From assembly GCF_024256385.1 (NCBI RefSeq), contig NZ_JAMLFW010000002.1, positions 1,550,001 through 1,614,000 of the forward strand: 64,000 nt of DNA, read 5' to 3'. This DNA is from Anatilimnocola floriformis. Its GTDB lineage: Bacteria; Planctomycetota; Planctomycetia; Pirellulales; Pirellulaceae. Under the pieces are notes generated by a model, which ran no database searches, was not told the DNA's origin, and saw only the letters and a list, made by a program, of their open reading frames with translations. Both the position numbers and the translations under genes were made by a program. How positions within the stretch are numbered: position 1 is the stretch's first letter; the number at the start of each line of letters is the position of its first letter. Shown here in pieces: positions 42,650 to 51,656 of the stretch.

Positions 42650-45427
42650 TTAACCACGCAGCAGCGACAGCACTTGTTGCGGGTTCTGGTTGGCGATTTG
42701 GAGCACCGAGGTACCCGATTGCACCAGAATTTGAGCACGTGTCAGCTTGGCCGATTCAGCGGCGAAGTCGGCATCGCGGATCGAGCTTTCGGCTTCGGTC
42801 AGGTTGGTCAACGTGTCCGACAGCGAAGCGATGTTCGTTTCGAGAGTCGTACGTTGGAACGCACCCAGTCGACCGCGGAGCGAAGTGACCTTGTTGATCG
42901 CTTCATCGACCACCTTGGCGGCGCCCGTCGTGTCCGACTTCAGGTCCTTGGCACTGCCCGAGCGGAGTTCGAACAAGCGGCCGTTCGTACCACCGAGGTC
43001 GGCAGTGTTCACGCTGCCGATGCCGATGCGGGCTTGTTGCGTGCTGACCACGTCCGGACCGAGTTGGAACACCGCACCACCACCACTGATGGTGAAGTTG
43101 ACGTCGGTGCTGCTGCCATCGGCAACCGTCAGGTTGAGTTCGAGCGAAGAAGTGTTGATCGAGAGGCGGTTACCGTTGCCGTTGGCCAGCGTACCGTTGA
43201 CCGTGGCGACGATATCCGAACCCGTGCTACGGGTCGAGCTCAGGCCGGCGGCGAACGTGCCACCCGTTCCTTCGCTGCGGACATCGACATCGACGAAGGC
43301 GTTGCTGCCGTATGCAGTCGAGTTGAGTTGCAGCGTGCCCGAGCTGATGCTGGCGGCGACACCGGTCGCATCCGACACCAGGTTGATGCTGTCGACGATG
43401 TTCGTCAGCGTGTTGCCGGCCGCGAAGGTGAACACTTGCGAGCCCGAAGCACCCGAGAGCTTGAAGACCAGGTCGGCCGAGAGGCCCGTGCCCGTGTCGT
43501 TCGTACCACCGGTCAAAGCCGTGGTCGTCGAAGTTTCGGTCGCGGCGGCAAAGCTGCCGTCACCAGCCGAGCCAGTGCGGCTGACCGTGTAACCACTCAG
43601 CTGGCCTTGGATCGCGGTGACCAGGTCATCGACGTTGTAGGTCGAAGTGTTGTTGACGTTGACCGTGATGTTCGGACCAGTCTTCGTCACGCTCACGCCG
43701 TTGGCGGGAACCGAGCCGTTGGCGGCAAAGGTCAGCGTGCCGTTGAAGGCCGAGCCGTCGGTGTTCGAGGTGATCGTGATCACGTCGTTCGCATTCACCG
43801 CGTTCGCACCACCCGACAACAGGTTGTTCGTCGTCGTGTAGTCAGCACCGGTCAGCGAGTTGCCGCTGCCGAGCGTGGCCGAAGCGTTGAAGTCGGCCAG
43901 GCCGTTGATCGCGGTGGCGATCGAGCCAACCGTCGCACCCACCGCGGCGTTCACGGTGATGAGGTTGCTGGTCGAGTTGTAGCTGACCGAGGTCGTGCCG
44001 TTGTTGCCGCCCGACAGGAAGTTGTTGTTCGTGGCGTTGTCGGCTTGTTGGTAGGTGTTACCACCACCGAAGGTCGCCGTCGCATTGAAATCGGCCAGGC
44101 CGTTGATCGCCGAAGCGATGCTGGTCACCGTGGCGCCCAACGCAGCGTTGACCGTGATCAGGTTCGTGCCGGCATTGTACGAAGCACTGGTCGTGCCGTT
44201 GTTACCACCCGAGAGAACGCTCGTGAGACCCGCGCTGTTGTCACCCACGTCGTAGGCGCCCGCACCGCCGGTCGCAACCGACGAGACGAAGGCCGAGGTG
44301 CCATCGATGGCAGCGCTGATGTTCGAGATCGTATCGCCAGCGCTGGCGACGTCGATGGTCAACGTGTTCGTGCCCGAGTCGTAAGCAGCGGTCGTGCTCG
44401 CACCCGAATTGGTCAACACGATCGTCACACCGTTGCCCGTCGCACCTTGAGCAGCACTGCCCGAAGCGGCCGAGATGTTGATCGAGCCGTTCGTCAGGGT
44501 CAACGTACCCGAAGCGTGGGCGATGCCAGCCGCGGCTTGAATGGTGACGTCGGCAGCATTGCCAACCGTACCGTCAGCCACACCACCGGCAGCAGCTTGA
44601 ACGTTGATCACCGCGCCCGAGTTGCCGAGCGAGATATTGCCAGTCGCTTGAGCGACGTTGGCAGCCGCTTGCACTTGCACGTCCGTCGCATTGCCCGTGG
44701 CGCCTTGAGCGGCACCGCCGTTGACGGCTTGAATGTTGATCTGACCAGCAGCACCGCTCAGGTTGAGGTTGCCCGCGGCTTGCGACTGCGGAGTGGTAAC
44801 GGTCGGCAGCGTGATCGAACCGCTCGAAGCAGCGCCCGGACCATAGTTGATGGCGGCAGCGTTCGTGGTGACCGAGGCGCGAGTCGCGGCGGCGGTAACA
44901 TCAACCGCAACGCTCAGCGAGCCCGTTTGGCCCAGGTTGGCTTTTTGAATGTTCAGGTCGACCAGCGAGCTGCCGCCCGAGGTCGTGGTCTTGATGAAGT
45001 CGAGGCTGCCGTCGAGCAGCTTGCGGCCTTGGAACGTCGTGACTTGAGCGATACGGTCGATGGCTTCGAGCGAGCTGTCGACTTGCAGCTGGTTAGCAGC
45101 GATTTGTTCGTCGCTGAGCACACCGGTATTGGCGGCTTCGGTCACCAGACCGCGAACGTCGTTCAGCAGGTTGCTGATCTGGCCGAGGGCCGAGTCAGCG
45201 GTGCTGATGAGCTGCGTGGCTCGTTCGGTGTTGCTGATCGCCCGTTGCGACGAGGTGATGTCACGGCGAAGGTTTTCGCTGGCGATCAAACCGGCCGGGT
45301 CGTCTTTACCGCTGTTGATCCGCACACCGGTGCTCAAGCGGCTAAGAGCTTCTTGCAACTGATCGTTCGACCGTGTGAGGGTCTTCTGCGCGATCAAAGA
45401 ACTGACGTTTGTGTTAATACGGCTCAT
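42650..45427 (-). CDS. fliC: Flagellin, very large with repeated central domain
   Basis: A 925-residue flagellin. The conserved D0/D1 regions are intact: N-terminus SRINTNVSSLIAQKTLTRSN with SLRLSTG-type NSGKDDPAGLIASE, and C-terminus LTNLTEAESSIRDADFAAES with ending SVLQIANQNPQQVLSLLRG. The middle (residues about 190-700) is Gly/Ala/Asn/Thr-rich and repetitive: about three 40-residue units near residues 220-330 (AQGATGNATDVQVQAAANVA, VADGTVGNAADVTIQAAAGI) and at least two nearly identical 68-residue units later (LITVNAALGATVTSIASAIN, NGLADFNATATFGGGNTY). Usual flagellins have 270-500 residues. ATG 45427 with AAGGGTG upstream. The gene has its own terminator. Confidence 0.93.
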   Translation of the reverse strand: MSRINTNVSSLIAQKTLTRSNDQLQEALSRLSTGVRINSGKDDPAGLIASENLRRDITSSQRAISNTERATQLISTADSALGQISNLLNDVRGLVTEAANTGVLSDEQIAANQLQVDSSLEAIDRIAQVTTFQGRKLLDGSLDFIKTTTSGGSSLVDLNIQKANLGQTGSLSVAVDVTAAATRASVTTNAAAINYGPGAASSGSITLPTVTTPQSQAAGNLNLSGAAGQINIQAVNGGAAQGATGNATDVQVQAAANVAQATGNISLGNSGAVINVQAAAGGVADGTVGNAADVTIQAAAGIAHASGTLTLTNGSINISAASGSAAQGATGNGVTIVLTNSGASTTAAYDSGTNTLTIDVASAGDTISNISAAIDGTSAFVSSVATGGAGAYDVGDNSAGLTSVLSGGNNGTTSASYNAGTNLITVNAALGATVTSIASAINGLADFNATATFGGGNTYQQADNATNNNFLSGGNNGTTSVSYNSTSNLITVNAAVGATVGSIATAINGLADFNASATLGSGNSLTGADYTTTNNLLSGGANAVNANDVITITSNTDGSAFNGTLTFAANGSVPANGVSVTKTGPNITVNVNNTSTYNVDDLVTAIQGQLSGYTVSRTGSAGDGSFAAATETSTTTALTGGTNDTGTGLSADLVFKLSGASGSQVFTFAAGNTLTNIVDSINLVSDATGVAASISSGTLQLNSTAYGSNAFVDVDVRSEGTGGTFAAGLSSTRSTGSDIVATVNGTLANGNGNRLSINTSSLELNLTVADGSSTDVNFTISGGGAVFQLGPDVVSTQQARIGIGSVNTADLGGTNGRLFELRSGSAKDLKSDTTGAAKVVDEAINKVTSLRGRLGAFQRTTLETNIASLSDTLTNLTEAESSIRDADFAAESAKLTRAQILVQSGTSVLQIANQNPQQVLSLLRG

Positions 45428-45920
45428 GCCATGCACCCTTGTGAGTTGTGAAAACCTTGTGGAGCCTTAGCCGGAAAACGAAAAAGGTTCCGGATGTCGG
45501 CATTGGCTGTGCGGCTGCTGGCTGGGCTGCAAACCGTCAACACCATCGATTAACGAACCGTGACTTAAAGAACCTCAACTCGCAAATCGGCGGGACTCGG
45601 TTTCTGCCACTTTCCGAACATCGCCGATCGAGGCTGACGGTCGTAACGGGTGTTCCGAGTCCTTCGGGTAGCTGCGTCCTTGCTGCCCGTGTCTACGCGT
45701 CAGCAAAAGGTTCTATCTAACCTCTACCTTCGACTTGCTTTGTGCGCCGCTTTAGGCATTCAGGGCTCTGCCAGCACACTCTTGCAGTACGCCGCAGCAA
45801 AGAGACTGCGCAGGCGTTACAACCGGAACGCAAGCGACGAGGCAGAGTTGCCGTGGTGCGAACAGTCGCCACAATCGGCAAGGTTTAACAGGCGAGTTGA
45901 TTGAGAAACTCGCAGCGCGA
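45428..45920 (-). other. Flagellin upstream region, no gene seen
   Basis: About 490 bases between the flagellin start and the serine dehydratase stop. No supported gene. No well-formed -24/-12 promoter or clear sigma-28 promoter was found; weak matches only. A hairpin GCGAGTT/AACTCGC at 45892-45913 lies just after the serine dehydratase stop but lacks a U tract. Confidence 0.4.
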
Positions 45921-47531
45921 TCACTTACCGATCAAGGTCAATGGCGTGCGCACCGGCACGCCGCAGCCACAACCGTTACCACACGACTTTCGCGCGACTA
46001 GGTCGGCTTCGATCGCCTGCGACGTCGGCGTAATCGATAAGCCACCGAGATTCGTGCAACGCAGCTCGCGGGGCATCTGCTTCGCCACGCGCATCGCGGT
46101 ATCGACCACTTCATCGAAAGGAATGATCTGCGCGAAGTTCGCGAGGGCCATATTCGCACAGGCGAGCGCGTTCGTGGCCGCCATCACATTCTTGCCCAGG
46201 CAAGGAACTTCTACTCGATTGCCCACCGGATCGCAGATCAGCCCGATCATGCTCTGCATCGCCATCGACGAGGCGGCCAGCGCTTGCGGTAATGAACCAC
46301 CAGCCAGCGTGACAAGAGCTGACGCAGCCATCGCCGCAGCTGATCCACCTTCGGCCTGGCAACCACCTACTTCGGCAGCGAAAGTCCAGCGCGACGCAAT
46401 GAACACGCCGATCAAGCCACTCGCGAGCAGCGCCTCGGCCATCTCGCGTTCGTTCTTGCCCATGACTTCTGCCAGGGCAATAACTGCGGCCGGCAAGGCA
46501 GCACAAGCGCCGGCCGTGGGTGCTGCCACAATCACGCCCATCGAGCTCTTCACTTCCATGAGAGCGGAGACATAAAGAATACACCTATTCAAGGCGTCGC
46601 CACCGAGCAGTCGGCCAGCGCTTAGTTCGGCCGCGAACGACGGCGTTTGCGGCGGCAAAATTCGATCGGCGTATTCGGTGCCGGCGATCCCCTGCGCGAT
46701 CGATTTGCGGAGGATGCGCACGATGGAGATCATCTTGTCGATGACGGCTTCTTCGCTGAGACCGCTGCGTTGTTGTTCGTACAGCAGTGCGAGCTTGGCG
46801 AGCGGCGTATTGCGGCCCGCATCGTAACTCAGCATTTCTGCGCAACTGGAAAACGGCGTCGTCATGCCGACGAACGACGACACCGGCAGCACCGGCGCGA
46901 GTCGCTGAACGGCGGTGATTGGGTGCCCTTTCGCCTGAAACTCCTGGATTAGCGCTGGCGAGACAAACTCATTCGCTTGAACAACTAGCAAACCGGGGTC
47001 GAAAAAGGTCGCCGAACACAAAGTGGGACACTTGTGCACCAGCAGCCGCTCACTGGTGGTCCAAATCAGCGTCACGTGAAAGTCGCCGAAGAGCGAAACC
47101 TCGTAGCCGTCGATCTCGATCACCTCCATCATGCCGCCACCAGTCGAGATAGCGCGCAAGAAGTGCTGCCCGTCTTTGTTGCGCAGCGTTAAGCGATACG
47201 TATTCGGATGCTCATCGCCCGCATCGACCGTTTCAATGCGAATGCGAACGCCGGATTCCTCGAGCAGCCGCGGCGAATCAGGCAGCCGTTCATCATCGGC
47301 TTCCCAGCCCATCAAGCCGCCGAACAGCCCCATGTCGGAGCCCTGGCTGTCGTGCGTCGTCGGCAGCGAGCCGTTGCGATCGAACTCAACGAGCACTTCG
47401 TCGATCTCGCCGCCCATCAGATCGCGCGCGAGCCTGCCAATCCGCAGCGCCGCCGCACAGTGCGAACTCGACGGCCCACGCATCACGGGGCCAATCACAT
47501 CGTTAAAAATGCTGACAGGTAGTGAGCTCAT
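45921..47531 (-). CDS. sdaA: L-serine ammonia-lyase, iron-sulfur type
   Basis: A 536-residue one-piece serine dehydratase that converts L-serine to pyruvate and ammonia with a 4Fe-4S cluster. The beta domain starts IFNDVIGPVMRGPSSSHCAA, with the STGGGMMEV substrate loop and a NRNG-like turn, and the alpha domain contains GVIVAAPTAGACAALPAAV, EVGGCQAEGGSAAAMAAS and GLICDPVGNRVEVPCLGKN, whose cysteines hold the cluster. A Cys-rich tail (CGNGCGCG) is unusual. Single gene, with an insertion sequence about 110 bases beyond its start. Confidence 0.93.
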   Translation of the reverse strand: MSSLPVSIFNDVIGPVMRGPSSSHCAAALRIGRLARDLMGGEIDEVLVEFDRNGSLPTTHDSQGSDMGLFGGLMGWEADDERLPDSPRLLEESGVRIRIETVDAGDEHPNTYRLTLRNKDGQHFLRAISTGGGMMEVIEIDGYEVSLFGDFHVTLIWTTSERLLVHKCPTLCSATFFDPGLLVVQANEFVSPALIQEFQAKGHPITAVQRLAPVLPVSSFVGMTTPFSSCAEMLSYDAGRNTPLAKLALLYEQQRSGLSEEAVIDKMISIVRILRKSIAQGIAGTEYADRILPPQTPSFAAELSAGRLLGGDALNRCILYVSALMEVKSSMGVIVAAPTAGACAALPAAVIALAEVMGKNEREMAEALLASGLIGVFIASRWTFAAEVGGCQAEGGSAAAMAASALVTLAGGSLPQALAASSMAMQSMIGLICDPVGNRVEVPCLGKNVMAATNALACANMALANFAQIIPFDEVVDTAMRVAKQMPRELRCTNLGGLSITPTSQAIEADLVARKSCGNGCGCGVPVRTPLTLIGK

Positions 47532-47642
47532 AGCAGGTCAATCTACCACGAATCGATTTCGGCAGCGGTAAATTCCCAATAGCGGCAGTAACCATTCACG
47601 CAGGCAAATGGTCTCGCGGCGAACGAAGGGAGGGCGAGGCTC

Positions 47643-49092
47643 TGTCACGCGACATAAAGTTATGCCGTTAATCGCGACACATAGTTTTGCCGTTAATCGC
47701 GACATAAAGTTTTGCCGGGTTGTGGGATTCGGTAGCATGAGTTCGTCTCGGGCGTCTGGTGAATTCGTTGCTGCGGAGATTCGATCATGCCTCGTGCTTT
47801 GGCTTTGGCGGTTCGGCGGGCGATTTGGCGACGATCTAAGAATGGGCAGTCGGTGGCGCTCATCGCCCAGGAGTTGGAGTTGTGCGAGCGGACGGTGAGG
47901 AGCTTTTTGCAGCGGTTGCGGGCGCGGGGCGAGGCTGCGTTGGCGGCCAATTATCAGGCGTGCGGCAGAGAGCGTTCGCAGGATGCGGAAGTGGTGCGGC
48001 GGCGAACATTGCGATTGCGTGAGCAGCATCGGCGCTGGGGCGCTGAGCGTTTGCGAATTGAATTAACGCGGTGGTTTGTTGCGGCTCAACTTCCCAGCAC
48101 GCGCACATTGCAGCGCTGGTTGCGGACCACGCGGCCTGCGCCGAGTGGTCGTCGCCAGGGCACGCGCGTGACGCGAGCAGAGCAGCCGCACCACGTTTGG
48201 CAGATTGATGCTGCGGAGCAGAAGCGACTGGCCAGCGGCGCGCCGGTGTCGTGGTTGCGCGTGGCCGATGAGTGCAGCGGCGCGGTGCTAATGTCGTTTG
48301 TTTTTTCCCCTCGGTCACTTCACGCAGGTTCCCGTGGTTCGCGTGCAGGCCTGTTTGCGGCAGGTTTTTAGCGAATATGGAAGGCCGCACGTGATGCGTG
48401 TCGACAACGGCGCACCGTGGGGTTCGTGGAGCGATCTCCCCACCGCGCTCGCGCTATGGCTCATCGGCTTGGGTATTGAGATGCACTGGAACACGCCGCG
48501 CCGACCGCAGGAGAACGGCGTGATCGAACGAAGTCAGAGCCTGGTGAATACTTGGGCGGAACCGCGGCAGTGCCGAACTGTGCGTCAGTTTCAATCGCGA
48601 CTGCGGCATGAAGATCGCTTGCAACGCGAAGTTTATCCCGCAATTCACAAGCAGCCGCGAGTCGTGGCGTTCCCCGAGCTGAAGCATTCGGGGCGCACCT
48701 ACACGGCAGGTTGGGAACGACGTCACTGGAACTGGGACCGCGTGCTTGAGCATCTCAGCACCTATTGCGTGCCCCGTCGTGTCGATCAGTCGGGCAAGAT
48801 CGGGCCGTATCACCGCAAGCTGTTTATCGGCGCCCGACACGCCGGCCGCGACGTGTACCTGAGCTTCGACCCCGATCGCTTGGAATGGCTGGTGACCGAT
48901 GAACCAGGCAACCAACTGCGAGCGATATACGCCTCCGACTGGACTCCACACGCCGTGCGCACTCTCCAAGTGCCAGGGCCGGCGCAGCGTCGCAAATGAA
49001 AACACTGGCGTAGACAAGTGAACATGAAAGCTAGCTAGATCGGCAAAACTTTATGTCGCTATTAACGCGGCAAAACTTTGTGTCGCGTGACA
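47643..49092 (+). mobile_element. Insertion sequence with subterminal repeats, IS481-like
   Basis: A 1450-base element with ends TGTCACGCGACA and TGTCGCGTGACA (inverted) flanked by a 5-bp direct duplication GGCTC (47638-47642 and 49093-49097). The left end has three tandem subterminal copies of a 24-26-base motif containing GCGACATAAAGTTTTGCCG and the right end two inverted ones, probably transposase sites. It carries one DDE transposase (47787-48999), split by a frameshift. Ends, duplication length and rve transposase fit the IS481-like/Mu-Tn7 class of DDE elements; no ATPase partner is present, so IS481-like is preferred. Confidence 0.85.
47787..48999 (+). pseudogene. DDE (rve) transposase in two frames
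   Basis: Frame A (47787-48371) encodes the N-terminal helix-turn-helix (QSVALIAQELELCERTVRSF) and the first catalytic Asp in HVWQIDAAEQK. Frame B (continuing from about 48298 to 48999) has the second Asp in MRVDNGAPWGS and the Glu in ENGVIERSQ, plus a C-terminal beta domain. The frames meet at TTTTTTCCCC (48301-48310). Reading through with one T fewer gives a continuous SFVFPLGHFTQV, so the split is either an inactivating one-base insertion or a programmed frameshift. All three catalytic residues survive. ATG 47787 has GGAG upstream. Confidence 0.8.
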
Positions 49093-49235
49093 GGCTCCCG
49101 CCGAGCCGCGCCGGTCGAAAGCAGTCGCCTACGGCCTTCGCAATTCCACCTCGGCGGCTCGGCAGGAGCCTCGCCCTCCCGAAATCCTCGCCATGCACGG
49201 AAAGAAACGCTTGCCCAACAGAAGTGCGCAAGAGA

Positions 49236-49293
49236 TTAAAAATAGGCTGTGATAAACTGTTATATAAAAACAGCAATATCACAGCCGTTTTTT
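49236..49293. terminator. Strong bidirectional hairpin terminator
   Basis: GGCTGTGATA (49245-49254) pairs with TATCACAGCC (49277-49286), with an inner CTGTT/AACAG. On the plus strand it is followed by TTTTTT (49288-49293); on the minus strand by TATTTTTAAT. It lies about 100 bases after the last gene of the MoxR operon and most likely ends that transcript. Confidence 0.8.
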
Positions 49294-49385
49294 GGCGCAA
49301 GCGCTGATCGCCGTGGTCCTTCGCGAGACGACGGAAACTCGGCGCGGGTGTTATATTTTTCGCAAGCGAAGGAACTTAAGGGAGA

Positions 49386-51596
49386 CTACGGCTTGGGTGT
49401 TTCTTTACCTTCTAGAATCCGCTGGATGCGCTCCTTCTGTTCCTTGACGGTCCGCTCGAGCACGTCCTGCTGCGACTTCTGAATTTCGTACAGCAGGTTC
49501 ACCGCTTCCTGGTAGCCTTCCGACTTCACCATCAGCGACAGGACTCGCTTCATCTTCTCGACGGCTTTTTCTTCCAGACCGAGCGTGGCAGTAATGGCTT
49601 CGGCCCGCTCCTTTTGCAGGCTTCCTTGACGGCGAACCTGATCGAGCGATTGCACGATGGCGGGCATATCGGCATCGGCCAGCTCGCGGAGCGGCTTGAT
49701 GATTTCATTGAGCCGCCCCTGCAGCTTGCCGTTGGCTTCTTCGAGGCGGTTGTTCTCGACCTCGATCAGGATGTTCGCCATCCGCTCGGCGATGGCGTTG
49801 ACGTTGGTGGCGTAGACCTTTTGCTTCTTCTGCATCTGCATCAGCTGGTCTTTTTGCTCCGGCGTGAGTTCGGCGGCTTCGCGTGAAGCGGCCTCCAGAG
49901 CCTTGGCGTCGGTTTGCAGATCTTCCTCACCCTTGACCAGCCGTTCGAACTCTTGCCGTTGTTCTTTTTCGCGGCGGAGCAAGTCGGTGCGGAGTTCTTC
50001 CTCGGTCACCACGCGGAGGAGGAAATCCGAAGAGCGGCCGATGTTCGGGCCAGAGACGTCGTCGTTGTCGGTCGAGGCGAAATGGAACGTCAGACCGCTG
50101 CCGGTCGGAATATTGTGCGATTCGAGTTCCAGCACGTCGTCGAGGTTGAGCTCCGCTTTGCCGAGGTTCGGTTTGATGGCGTCGAACTTGAACTCGCCCT
50201 TTCCTTCGGGGCGGGCCGGGTCATCGCCGCGCCACTGAAACTGCACGTTGAGATTGGTCACGCCGAAGTCGTCGGTGACGATGCAGCGGAAGGGAATGCG
50301 AGCCTTGGGAACGACCATGCCGCTCACGCCGATCAGGCGGACGCGCACACGCGGCTCGCGATCAGCCCGGATCCGCAGGCCAAACGAAGTCGGCCGGCGC
50401 GAGGTGAGATGGAGCGTGTCTTCGAGATCGAGCACATACTGCGTCGCGGCGATGTCGGCTGGCGGCAGTTCGCCCGAGATCTTTTTACCGCCGGCGATGC
50501 TCAGCTTTTGCGATTTGCCGTCATGGCGAATCTCCGCGCGAACCAGTTCCTTGTTCGCCGTTCCTTTCAAGTGGAGCGTGCTCCCCTTCAGAATGAAGTA
50601 GGGTCCACGACCCGGCGGCAGCGGTTGCGGCGGTAGCTTGGTGTACTTCGGCGGATCGACTTCCAGTTGCAAATCACTGATCGAAGGCTGTTCGACCAGA
50701 TCGACGGTAACCCAGGGCGTGTAGGCATCGCCGCCGCGAGCGCGAAACTCGAAGGGCTCGATCACGCTGGCAAAGATGGCTTCGAACTGAGCCTTCACTT
50801 CCTCTGAGTTGGAACCTTCTTTGTGCTTCATCGTCTGCGTCGCCCGGCCGCGAGCACGGCGGAAATCGATGTAGACATTTTCGGGAACGACTTCGCTCTC
50901 CTTGGTGACCGAGACAACTTGCGTCCAGTCTTCACCGCGAGGAAACACGACCTTGCCGTTGTCGGCGCGCTCGATTTTGAGGTATGTCTTCTGCGGCCAA
51001 ACCAGGTCGCCGAGCAACAGATTGCGGTTGGCCCAGATGTGCAGCAGCGGATGAGTCACGCTGCCGATGGCGAGCGCGACGAGCAGCGCACCGGCGGAGA
51101 GGAGCAAAAAGGAGTTGAGTCGAAACTCGCGATCGTCGAGGACTGCACCGAAGTTCAGATCGGCCGAGGCCGTCGCTCCGCGTTGCACGGTCTGACGGAC
51201 CATGGCCTGCGAATAGCCGCGGCCTTCGAGATCTTCCATTCGCGAGAACTGTAGCGCGCTGATCATGCTCTGGCTGAGGCCCGGATTGCGGCGTTCCACT
51301 TCGAGGGCGAGCGCGTCGTCGCTGATGTTGGCCCCCAGCGGTTTCAGCAAACGGCGCCAGGTGATCCAGGCGAGCGCGCCGGCGATGAGCACCAGCATCA
51401 CCGCGCGCTGCGGCTTGTCCATGCGAAAGACGAGGTCGATGACCATGTCGATCGCCAGCAGCGCGATGACCGCCCAGAGAATGCGGCTGAGACCGTCGAC
51501 CCAAAACCAAACGGCCAACTGGCGGCGGAGCTGGGCCAGCCGATTGACGACATCGCTGGTTAGTTGCGACAGCTGAGGAAGGGAAATATCGGACAT
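49386..51596 (-). CDS. Large membrane protein, DUF4175-like, with coiled-coil tail
   Basis: A 736-residue protein. Two to three N-terminal membrane helices (FWVDGLSRILWAVIALLAID, AVMLVLIAGALAWITWRRLL, LLSAGALLVALAIGSV) are followed by a periplasmic beta-rich region of Ig-like character and a long helical tail (EELRTDLLRREKEQRQEFER, LLYEIQKSQQDVLERTVKEQ). This is the plan of the DUF4175-type proteins found beside MoxR/BatA genes. It is the last gene of the operon, before the terminator at 49236-49293. ATG 51596 chosen. Role unknown. Confidence 0.65.
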   Translation of the reverse strand: MSDISLPQLSQLTSDVVNRLAQLRRQLAVWFWVDGLSRILWAVIALLAIDMVIDLVFRMDKPQRAVMLVLIAGALAWITWRRLLKPLGANISDDALALEVERRNPGLSQSMISALQFSRMEDLEGRGYSQAMVRQTVQRGATASADLNFGAVLDDREFRLNSFLLLSAGALLVALAIGSVTHPLLHIWANRNLLLGDLVWPQKTYLKIERADNGKVVFPRGEDWTQVVSVTKESEVVPENVYIDFRRARGRATQTMKHKEGSNSEEVKAQFEAIFASVIEPFEFRARGGDAYTPWVTVDLVEQPSISDLQLEVDPPKYTKLPPQPLPPGRGPYFILKGSTLHLKGTANKELVRAEIRHDGKSQKLSIAGGKKISGELPPADIAATQYVLDLEDTLHLTSRRPTSFGLRIRADREPRVRVRLIGVSGMVVPKARIPFRCIVTDDFGVTNLNVQFQWRGDDPARPEGKGEFKFDAIKPNLGKAELNLDDVLELESHNIPTGSGLTFHFASTDNDDVSGPNIGRSSDFLLRVVTEEELRTDLLRREKEQRQEFERLVKGEEDLQTDAKALEAASREAAELTPEQKDQLMQMQKKQKVYATNVNAIAERMANILIEVENNRLEEANGKLQGRLNEIIKPLRELADADMPAIVQSLDQVRRQGSLQKERAEAITATLGLEEKAVEKMKRVLSLMVKSEGYQEAVNLLYEIQKSQQDVLERTVKEQKERIQRILEGKETPKP

Positions 51597-51656
51597 GAGG
51601 ATTACTGCTTTGAATGACGGCAATGAAATCGAGTGGAAATCAGAGCGAAAGTTGGC

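Larger units (their letters stand above)
47628..49180. repeat. Repeat R2 copy split by an insertion sequence
   Basis: The left part (47628-47642) and the right part (49093-49180) join to a full R2 element after removing the insertion and one copy of the five-base GGCTC duplication. The joined core matches the copy at 13198 with only a few differences. The right end is ...CTCGCCCTCCC. Confidence 0.9.

Noticed and set aside
42674-45451. Long plus-strand open frame (about 925 codons) opposite flagellin
   Set aside because: It is the mirror of the flagellin gene, lacks any recognisable domain and is Arg-rich, as expected from GC-rich codon use; flagellin ends are unmistakable.
45428-45600. Sigma-28 or sigma-54 promoter before flagellin
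   Set aside because: Only weak matches with wrong spacing were found (for example GG and GC twelve bases apart near TGGTGTTGACGGTTTGC), so none is claimed.
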